A stretch of DNA of 8,493 nt from Sedimenticola sp. (GTDB taxonomy: Bacteria; Pseudomonadota; Gammaproteobacteria; Chromatiales; Chromatiaceae), in assembly GCA_030619405.1 (NCBI GenBank), contig JAUXBK010000109.1, forward strand, positions 1 to 8,493, read 5' to 3'. A program made the translations under genes and the position numbers. Positions 1-5,375 of the stretch are shown here, one piece after another. The notes under the pieces are model-generated. The model saw only the letters and a program-made list of their open reading frames with translations, had not been told where the DNA came from and did not search any database. Every line of letters begins with the position of its first letter. Position 1 is the stretch's first letter.

Positions 1-554
1 ACATCACCGACCGCTGCACCCTGGCCTGTACCTTCTGCCCCAAGACCCAGGGCGTCCCAAAGGTCCACGACTTCGATCTCACCCTGGACCACCGGCCGGA
101 GGTCGAGGAGATCATCGTCGCCATCGACGACCCCTCGAAATACGCCGAAGTGGTCTTCTGCGGCTTCGGTGAACCAACCCTGCGACTGAAGGTGCTGCTG
201 GCAGTGGCAAAGTACATCAAGGCGCACGGCGGGCGGGTCCGGGTAAACACCGACGGCCTGGCCAATCGGGTGAGCAAACGCAACGTGCTGCCGGAGCTGG
301 CCCGGGTGGTGGACAGCCTCTCCGTCTCCATGAATGCCCAGAACGCCGAGGTCTACGACCGTCACTGCGCCCCCGAACTCAAAGGCTCGTTCGAGAGCAT
401 GCTGGCGTTCCTGGAGCTGGCACCGAACTATATAGAAGACACCACCGCCACCGCCATCGATGGCCTGGAGGGGGTGGACATCGCCGCCTGTGAACGCCTG
501 GCCAGGGAGCGGGGCGTCAAGTTCCGCCGCCGGGTGCTGAACAAAGTCGGCTGA
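1..554 (+). CDS. TatD-associated radical SAM protein (5' end missing)
   Basis: The reading frame is open from base 3 and stops with TGA at 552-554, giving 183 residues; the N-terminus lies outside the window. The first visible residues are ITDRCTLACTFC, a CX3CX2C motif (visible residues 5, 9 and 12) that ligates the [4Fe-4S] cluster used to cleave S-adenosylmethionine. Further on are the glycine-rich FCGFGEPTLR motif and a VRVNTDGLAN strand, both typical of the radical SAM barrel. The overall pattern (DDPSKYAEVVFCGFGEPTLR, VNTDGLAN, PELARVVDSLSVSMNAQNAE, GVDIAACERLA) is how I remember the roughly 200-residue family often found beside or fused to TatD nuclease genes, so only about 15-20 residues should be missing. 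The substrate of this family is not known to me. An upstream tatD gene is a prediction and is not visible. Confidence 0.85.
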   Translation, partial: ITDRCTLACTFCPKTQGVPKVHDFDLTLDHRPEVEEIIVAIDDPSKYAEVVFCGFGEPTLRLKVLLAVAKYIKAHGGRVRVNTDGLANRVSKRNVLPELARVVDSLSVSMNAQNAEVYDRHCAPELKGSFESMLAFLELAPNYIEDTTATAIDGLEGVDIAACERLARERGVKFRRRVLNKVG

Positions 555-575
555 CGAGACAGGCGGGCGGCAGGC

Positions 576-649
576 GGGGTCGGAGTCAAACCGCGTAAAG
601 TCATTGGGAGAAAGCACTACAAGGGTTGGGGCGGTTTGACTCCAACCCC
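576..649. repeat. REP/MITE-like palindromic element
   Basis: Two 19-base arms, 576-594 (GGGGTCGGAGTCAAACCGC) and 631-649 (GCGGTTTGACTCCAACCCC), are reverse complements at 18 of 19 positions, separated by 36 bases. The sole mismatch pairs C581 with A644. The element fills most of the gap between the radical SAM gene and the dioxygenase gene and ends 2 bases before an ATG at 652. Arms beginning GGGGTC-GAGTCAAA resemble, from memory, extragenic palindromes associated with IS200-like REP-associated tyrosine transposases in proteobacteria. No U-run follows either arm, so it is not a classical intrinsic terminator, although transcripts could fold into a long hairpin. Assignment to a dispersed family needs other copies, which are not in this window. 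Confidence 0.6.
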
Positions 650-670
650 TGATGGCAATAGACGAAAATC

Positions 671-677
671 AGGTGGG
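671..677 (+). promoter_or_regulatory. Ribosome binding site deciding the dioxygenase start
   Basis: AGGTGGG lies four bases before the ATG at 682. The earlier in-frame ATG at 652 has only CCAACCCCTG in front of it, which belongs to the palindrome arm and does not look like a Shine-Dalgarno sequence. The 682 start is therefore preferred. Confidence 0.55.
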
Positions 678-681
678 CATC

Positions 682-1563
682 ATGAAACTCCAGAATTCAC
701 CCTTCCTCCCCGGCAACGACGCGACCTTCCAGGCCTGGCGTGACCGGAAGCTCGACGGCTACCCTCAATCGCTGGAGGAGCTGGTGGTGGAGATCGAAAA
801 CCCGCTCCAACCGACCCCAGCGGAGCACCAGGCGATACTGCAGCGGGTGCGCAAGAGCGGTATGGCCATCTATGTCAGCGCCACCCGTGACGACCCGGAC
901 AAGGGCGTGATCCGAAGTCTGGGGCGCCAGTTCGGGCTGGAGCGACTGGACCACAACATGTGCGCCGACGACGATGCCATCAGCTCCCTGTCGGTCCACC
1001 CGGATGCCCTGCATCAGGGCTACATCCCCTACACCACCCGCCCCATCGCCTGGCACACCGACGGCTACTACAACAGGCTGGACCATCAGATCCACGCCCT
1101 TCTGCTGCACTGTGTGCGGCCGGCGGCAGAGGGGGGGGCCAACCAGCTGCTGGACCACGAGATCCTGTTCCTGCAGTTGCGGGACCGTAACCCGGCCTAT
1201 ATCCAGGCGCTGATGCACCCGCGGGCCATGACCATCCCGGCCAATATCGTGGACGGGGAGGAGCTGCGCCCGGCCCGCAGCGGCCCGGTGTTCATGCTCT
1301 TCTCCGACGGCCGCCTGCACATGCGCTACACCGACCGCAGCCGCAGCATCGAATGGCGGGACGACCCCCTCACCCGGGAAGCGGTCGGCGTGCTGAAACA
1401 GCTGTTGCGACAGGAATCCCCCTACCGGTTCGAGGGTACCCTGCAGTCGGGTCAGGGATTGATCTGCAACAATGTACTGCACACCCGTAGTGGCTTCGAG
1501 GATGGCGAACAGGAGCGCCTACTCTACCGGGCCCGCTATTTCGACCGTATCGCCGGAAGTTGA
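682..1563 (+). CDS. TauD/TfdA-family Fe(II)/2-oxoglutarate-dependent dioxygenase
   Basis: A 293-residue protein, 303 if the ATG at 652 is used instead; the 682 start has the better ribosome binding site. The 2-His-1-carboxylate iron site is visible as WHTDGYY (His125 and Asp127) with the distal histidine in NNVLHTRSGF (His267). The arginines in LLYRARYFDR (283-285) fit the 2-oxoglutarate carboxylate anchor. Family enzymes are cytoplasmic and couple oxidative decarboxylation of 2-oxoglutarate to hydroxylation of a substrate; the length is normal for TauD, TfdA and the catalytic half of gamma-butyrobetaine hydroxylase. The substrate cannot be told from sequence. There is no sulfonate transporter or other tau gene nearby, so taurine should not be assumed. 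The following gene carries the domain that forms the N-terminal part of gamma-butyrobetaine hydroxylase, which hints at partnership. The gap to that gene is 60 bp, compatible with one transcript. Confidence 0.88.
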   Translation: MKLQNSPFLPGNDATFQAWRDRKLDGYPQSLEELVVEIENPLQPTPAEHQAILQRVRKSGMAIYVSATRDDPDKGVIRSLGRQFGLERLDHNMCADDDAISSLSVHPDALHQGYIPYTTRPIAWHTDGYYNRLDHQIHALLLHCVRPAAEGGANQLLDHEILFLQLRDRNPAYIQALMHPRAMTIPANIVDGEELRPARSGPVFMLFSDGRLHMRYTDRSRSIEWRDDPLTREAVGVLKQLLRQESPYRFEGTLQSGQGLICNNVLHTRSGFEDGEQERLLYRARYFDRIAGS

Positions 1564-1623
1564 TCCCGTCCCGACCCTGTGCAACCATCCGCACCCCGTC
1601 CACCCACGACCTTACAAAGCACC

Positions 1624-2268
1624 ATGAACGACCAGACACACACCTCCCAACGCATTCCGGTGGAGATCAACCTCCACAGCAAGTCCCGGCTGCTGATCAT
1701 CGAATTCTCCGATGGAAAACGGTTCGAACTCCCCTGCGAGTACCTGCGTGTCTTCTCCCGGGCAAAGGAGGTGCGCACCCTGAAGGAACCACCGGTCGGC
1801 AAGGAGGGTGTCAACATCACCGGCATCGAACCCCAGGGCCACTATGCGGTACGGCTGCTATTCGACGACGGTCACGACACCGGGATCTACTCCTGGGACA
1901 CCCTGTATGAGCTGGGAGAGAAGACGGAGGAGAACTGGCAGGCCTACCTGGAGCGGCTGAAGGAGATCGGCTACACCCGCCAGCCGCCGGAGAGCGGCCC
2001 GCGCCGGGTCCGGCTGCTCTACTTCACCTACCTGGTGAAGCAGTACCGCAAGGAGTCGGAAGAGGTGGAGATACCGGAGTCGGTGACCAGCGTCGAGAGC
2101 CTGCTGGAGTGGCTGCGCCGGCGCAAACCGGAGCTCGCTCACCTGCTGGGCGAAGGCAGCGTCCGGGTGACGGTGAACCGGCAGTTCTCGGAGCCCTTCA
2201 CACGGATCGACGACGGCGACGAGGTGGCGCTGGTTCCCACCTCACCCACCGCCCCGGTCGCGGGCTGA
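1624..2268 (+). CDS. DUF971 (GBBH-like N-terminal) domain fused to MoaD/ThiS-like domain
   Basis: A 214-residue protein starting at the ATG at 1624. A GTG at 1579 would add 15 residues (proline-rich, outside the domain), and neither start has a strong Shine-Dalgarno sequence. Residues about 12-115 match DUF971/gamma-butyrobetaine hydroxylase-like N-terminal domains: EINLHSKSRLLIIEFSDG, LPCEYLRVFS, then DDGHDTGIYSWDTLYELG. The cysteine cluster that binds zinc in the animal enzymes is not present. Residues about 128-214 look like a MoaD beta-grasp domain: VRLLYFTYLVKQ, VEIPESVTSVESLLEWL, VRVTVNRQFSEP, then DGDEVALVP. Sulfur carriers of that fold end in Gly-Gly for adenylation and thiocarboxylation; this one ends PVAG and is longer after the DGDEVAL strand, so carrier activity is doubtful. 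Stand-alone DUF971 proteins are usually near 120 residues, so the fusion roughly doubles the length. The function is unknown; a role with the upstream dioxygenase is inference. Confidence 0.82.
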   Translation: MNDQTHTSQRIPVEINLHSKSRLLIIEFSDGKRFELPCEYLRVFSRAKEVRTLKEPPVGKEGVNITGIEPQGHYAVRLLFDDGHDTGIYSWDTLYELGEKTEENWQAYLERLKEIGYTRQPPESGPRRVRLLYFTYLVKQYRKESEEVEIPESVTSVESLLEWLRRRKPELAHLLGEGSVRVTVNRQFSEPFTRIDDGDEVALVPTSPTAPVAG

Positions 2269-2378
2269 ACAACGCCATCGAGAGCTATACCGAGAACCGG
2301 GAAGCCATTTGGGGTGAAGTAGAAACCGGCTATGCGTTGTCAAAAAGAGCGGCACTAACCTAGATCCGAGAATACCTC
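2269..2378. other. Intergenic gap with a possible coding remnant
   Basis: A 110-bp gap separates the DUF971 fusion gene from the aspartyl protease gene. One plus-strand frame, shifted from the upstream gene, is open to a TAG at 2361-2363 and reads like a protein tail (NAIESYTENREAIWGEVE, then TGYALSKRAALT). It may be the end of a decayed small gene that once preceded the protease, or chance. No promoter, terminator or ribosome binding site for such a gene could be identified. Confidence 0.25.
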
Positions 2379-2780
2379 ATGGGACTTGTCTATACCGAAA
2401 TCGAATTGATCAACCCTCGCGAACCATCCCTCCGCCCGCTGCGGCAAAACGCCCTGGTGGATTCCGGAGCAATCACACTCTGTATACCGGAGCACGTTGC
2501 CCTGCAACTGCAACTGACCGAGTTGGAAAAACGGGAAGTAACGACCGCGGAAGGCAAATCCATACTGGTCCCCTATGTTGGCCCTGTGCAGGTTCACTTC
2601 GAGAACCGAAACTGCTTCACCGGTGCACTGGTCATGGGCGATACCGTGCTGTTGGGAGCCGTACCAATGGAAGACATGGATCTGGTCATCAACCCGCGCC
2701 TGCAACAGCTGACGGTCAACCCTGCAAGCCCGAACATACCCACGGCAGTCGTCAAGAAAGCGGCTGAACGGTTGCTATAA
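2379..2780 (+). CDS. Clan AA (retropepsin-like) aspartyl protease family protein
   Basis: A 133-residue protein beginning MGLVYTEIELINP. The active-site motif is ALVDSGA (Asp28-Ser-Gly), followed by LCIPEHVALQLQL. The C-terminal half has VPYVGPVQVHF, then VMGDTVLLGAVPMEDMDLVI and NPRLQQLTVNP, the conserved pattern of small bacterial single-domain aspartyl proteases, which work as dimers because each chain supplies one catalytic Asp. Most such proteins have Asp-Thr-Gly; Ser in place of Thr is also seen in retropepsins and is compatible with activity. There is no signal peptide, so it is probably cytoplasmic. A weak GAG lies 9 bases before the ATG. The stop (TAA, 2778-2780) overlaps the convergent motB-like stop by 6 bp. 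No substrate can be inferred. The base composition is slightly less GC-rich than its neighbours by eye. Confidence 0.8.
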   Translation: MGLVYTEIELINPREPSLRPLRQNALVDSGAITLCIPEHVALQLQLTELEKREVTTAEGKSILVPYVGPVQVHFENRNCFTGALVMGDTVLLGAVPMEDMDLVINPRLQQLTVNPASPNIPTAVVKKAAERLL

Positions 2781-3758
2781 TCGATCTACATCGTCTTTCC
2801 GCAGCTGGACGACCAGGGAAACCCGCCGGTTGCGGGCACGTCCCTCCGGTGTGGCGTTGCTCTCCAGAGGACGGGTGCTTGCATAACCAATGGCGCGCAG
2901 CCGGGTGGCGTCCAGCCCCTGTCGGATCAGGAACCGCGATACGGCCGACGCCCGGCCGGTCGCCAGTTCCCAGTTCGAGGGAAAGCGGCTGTTGGCGATG
3001 GGTCGGTCATCCGTGTGACCTTCGACAGAGATGAGCCCTCCCCCGTCATAGAGAACCCGAGCCAGACTGGCCAACAGCGGTTTTCCTTCCGGCTTCAGTT
3101 CGGCACTGCCGGGATCGAACAGGATGTTTTCCCGCATCTCCAGATTGACCCCTTCTGCCACCCGGGTGATTCTCAGGCGATCATCCAGGCGCTCAGCCGT
3201 CAACCTCTCCAGCAGCGGGTGCTCTCGCTCCACCACCTGCTGACGACTCTCTTCAACCATTTGAACCTCCGCCGGGGCAGGGCGCGCTCCCGTATCTTCA
3301 GTAAGATCGGGAGAAGCTGGCGGCGATGCTGGAATCTCCATTTTTTCCGGCAGCACCAAGGGCACCGCCTCTTTTTCGGTACCGGCAGCGGCCGGGGGGG
3401 GCTTCGGTGCAACTTCCGAAACCACTCTCCCGGGCGCACGCTGTATGGGCAGGATCTCCGTACTCATGATCCGTGAGTCCGGGGTTACAGGCGCCCCGAC
3501 AACCGGCATGACCGGGGGCGTACCAGGCTGGCGTGGTGACGGTTTCGGCTGCAATATCAGCAGAACCACCAACAGCGTAAGCAGTAGGGTGAGTATGTCT
3601 ACATAACTCAAAAGCCAGTGGTCACCGCCTTTCAAATGCACCGTGGCAGATGCCCAGGGATCGAAACGATATTCCCGATCGAAGGCCTGCGCTGCCTGGG
3701 TCGTCTCGGGTCGAAAGTGCGCCATGGATGCACGGCGGGAGGTGATGGTGTTGTTCAT
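2775..3758 (-). CDS. motB: MotB-like stator protein (OmpA/MotB domain)
   Basis: A 327-residue protein. A 47-residue cytoplasmic N-terminus leads into one membrane segment (about 48-70, HWLLSYVDILTLLLTLLVVL). Asp54 in the YVDILT motif sits where MotB has its essential ion-carrying aspartate. A proline- and alanine-rich periplasmic linker (about 71-200) follows, then an OmpA-like peptidoglycan-binding domain (about 205-318) with ILFDPGSAELKPEG, SVEGHTDDRPI, NWELATGRA and GRARNRRVSL. The family pairs with MotA to form a membrane ion channel anchored to the cell wall, classically driving flagellar rotation. The ATG overlaps the motA-like stop by 4 bp (3755-3758), indicating translational coupling. 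The linker is longer than in E. coli MotB and no flagellar gene is in the window, so use in another MotAB-like machine is possible; the gene symbol is by homology only. Confidence 0.85.
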   Translation of the reverse strand: MNNTITSRRASMAHFRPETTQAAQAFDREYRFDPWASATVHLKGGDHWLLSYVDILTLLLTLLVVLLILQPKPSPRQPGTPPVMPVVGAPVTPDSRIMSTEILPIQRAPGRVVSEVAPKPPPAAAGTEKEAVPLVLPEKMEIPASPPASPDLTEDTGARPAPAEVQMVEESRQQVVEREHPLLERLTAERLDDRLRITRVAEGVNLEMRENILFDPGSAELKPEGKPLLASLARVLYDGGGLISVEGHTDDRPIANSRFPSNWELATGRASAVSRFLIRQGLDATRLRAIGYASTRPLESNATPEGRARNRRVSLVVQLRKDDVDRL

Positions 3759-4567
3759 GCACCAACCAGACGAACCGCAGATCGTGGCTGTTGCCCGGTC
3801 TGCCTGTCACCATGGACCGGCCGGCCCAGAAACCCCTCGAGGGACTCTCTCATCAGGGCTGCATTTTCCCGGGAGAACATCATCATCAACAGTTCATAAC
3901 GAATATGGTACCCGGCCAGATACTCCCGGGACTGCTGCTCCATCCTGCTGATCGCCGGCTTGATCACCAGGTTGGCGGCTACCAACCCATAGACCGTGGT
4001 GACCATGGCAAAACCCATGGCGGACCCAACCATGTCTAGACCACTCTCTCCCAGCCCGAACAGCATCCGCACCAGTCCCAGCAGGGTGCCCAACATGCCG
4101 AAGGCGGGGGCAAACCCGGCCATCGCCTGCATCACCCGCAAGTGGCGCTTTTCCTCTTCCCGGGCATTGGCGATCCGCCACTGCAGGCTTCTTTCCAGCT
4201 CTTCCCGGGCAGCACCATCAACGATCAACTGCGCTCCCTGGCCCAGGAACGAATCGGCTATCCCCCTTGCGCCACGCTCGGCATGACGCACCAGGCCCCG
4301 ACGATAGGCCTCTGACACCTGCAGAAAAACCTTTTCATCGAGATCCATTCCCCGGTGCCTTTTGGAGAAGACCCCGGGCACCTTACGCAACACCTCCTCG
4401 GTCCGATCGATCCCCTCGCTGATCAGAGTAGCGGTCAGCGTGCCACCGATGACGAACACAAACCCGGCGACAACGATGAGCCAGCCGGGTGCACTCCCGT
4501 AGAGAAGCACCCCGGTGGAGAAGGCGACTGTTACACCGATCGCGACGAGCGGGCGGATCCGGTTCAT
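3755..4567 (-). CDS. motA: MotA/TolQ/ExbB-family proton channel protein (MotA-like)
   Basis: A 270-residue protein starting MNRIRPLVAIG. Four membrane segments can be seen at about residues 7-24, 28-49 (ending VIGGTLTATLISEG), 149-171 (AGFAPAFGMLGTLLGLVRML) and 178-202 (GSAMGFAMVTTVYGLVAANL). A charged cytoplasmic loop lies between the second and third, as in MotA. Pro154 in FAPAFGMLGT matches the conserved channel proline of MotA. An upstream in-frame ATG at 4622-4624 would add 19 residues and has an AGGA 9 bases ahead. I prefer 4567 because the first membrane segment then begins at once as in the family, GGGAA stands just upstream, and the extra 19 codons have clearly fewer G/C third positions. 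It forms a complex with the overlapping motB-like product. Flagellar stator versus other energised envelope machine cannot be decided here. Confidence 0.83.
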   Translation of the reverse strand: MNRIRPLVAIGVTVAFSTGVLLYGSAPGWLIVVAGFVFVIGGTLTATLISEGIDRTEEVLRKVPGVFSKRHRGMDLDEKVFLQVSEAYRRGLVRHAERGARGIADSFLGQGAQLIVDGAAREELERSLQWRIANAREEEKRHLRVMQAMAGFAPAFGMLGTLLGLVRMLFGLGESGLDMVGSAMGFAMVTTVYGLVAANLVIKPAISRMEQQSREYLAGYHIRYELLMMMFSRENAALMRESLEGFLGRPVHGDRQTGQQPRSAVRLVGA

Positions 4568-4672
4568 AGACTGTTCCCGGCAGTGAAAAGGATTGAACCA
4601 GTAATGGCGCAAAACCCGTGCCATTTAGACAATTCCTGCATTGACAACGGGTTAGAAGCCCCGGACCCTCCA

Positions 4673-4702
4673 GCTGACGTGTCAGCGGCAAGGCATTGCC
4701 GC
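4673..4702. other. Two adjacent dyads between the regulator and motA-like genes
   Basis: GCTGAC (4673-4678) and GTCAGC (4681-4686) form a perfect 6-bp dyad around GT. Overlapping it by two bases, GCGGCAA (4685-4691) and TTGCCGC (4696-4702) form a perfect 7-bp dyad around GGCA. They lie in the 142-bp gap (4625-4766), which holds no gene. Neither is followed by a T-run on either strand, so they do not look like intrinsic terminators. They could be a protein-binding site or an mRNA hairpin upstream of motA; no convincing sigma-70 promoter was found here. Confidence 0.3.
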
Positions 4703-4766
4703 CCGATGGTGTAACAAGCTGCCGGTTGCGTCACGGCGAGGGTTCGTTGTGGGGGGGCCTCTCTAT

Positions 4767-5375
4767 TCAGCCCCGGGCGGCAATCGCCATCCGTACCAGT
4801 TCCGCCAGAGACGATGCATCCATCTTCTCCATTACCCGGGCCCGGTGCGCCTCCACCGTCTTGGCACTCACCCCGAGTGACCGTGCGATCTCCTTATTGG
4901 ACTTGCCATCGGTGACCATCGCCATCACCTCGTGTTCCCTGGGGGTCAGATGGGCAAGACGAGCGGCAATCTCGGACCTTCCCGCCTGCAGCGACCGCTG
5001 CTCCACGTCCAGAGCGAGGGCGTTGCGGATACTCTCCAGCAGTAGTTCGTCGTTGAACGGCTTCTCGATGAAATCCATTGCCCCCGCCTTCATTGCCCGT
5101 ACCGCCATGGGTACATCACCATGGCCGGTGATGATTATGATCGGTATTCTGATCTCATGCTTGACGAAATGCTCCTGCAGTTCCAGGCCACTCATCCCGG
5201 GCATGCGCACATCCAGCAGCAGGCAGCCCGCCCGGCCGGGGTAATAATCCCGAATGAATGCATCGGCCGACTCATACACCTCCACCTGCATCCCCACTGA
5301 CTCTATGAGCCATTTCAGGGAACTGCGCATTGCCTGATCGTCATCGACGACGAACACGGTTGGTTGATTGGTCAT
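4767..5375 (-). CDS. FixJ/NarL-type two-component response regulator
   Basis: A 202-residue protein. The receiver domain (about 5-120) has the acidic pocket Asp11-Asp12-Asp13, phosphorylation site Asp55 in LLLDVRMPGMSG, Thr83 in IIITGHGD and Lys105 in FIEKPF. The ITGHGDVPMAVRAMKAGAMDFIEKPF stretch is typical of the FixJ/TodT/TtrR group. A LuxR-type helix-turn-helix (about 140-195) follows: LTPREHEVMAMV, NKEIARSLGVSAKTVEAHRARVMEKM. It should be a cytoplasmic transcriptional activator phosphorylated by the kinase encoded just upstream; its ATG overlaps the kinase stop as ATGA (5372-5375), so the two are translationally coupled. The target genes are unknown. The motA-like gene 142 bp downstream is an obvious candidate, but that is inference. 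Confidence 0.93.
   Translation of the reverse strand: MTNQPTVFVVDDDQAMRSSLKWLIESVGMQVEVYESADAFIRDYYPGRAGCLLLDVRMPGMSGLELQEHFVKHEIRIPIIIITGHGDVPMAVRAMKAGAMDFIEKPFNDELLLESIRNALALDVEQRSLQAGRSEIAARLAHLTPREHEVMAMVTDGKSNKEIARSLGVSAKTVEAHRARVMEKMDASSLAELVRMAIAARG

Noticed and set aside
697..1482. 261-codon minus-strand open frame opposite the dioxygenase
   Set aside because: The plus strand encodes an intact HxD...H dioxygenase; the antisense product shows no domain.
4685..4710. Sigma-54 type -24/-12 promoter upstream of the motA-like gene
   Set aside because: GG and GC pairs are present but at 9 or 12 bases spacing, not the required 10.
4754..4774. GGGGC/GCCCC stem across the response regulator stop codon as an intrinsic terminator
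   Set aside because: The stem is only 5 bp with an 11-base loop and no U-run follows on the minus strand.
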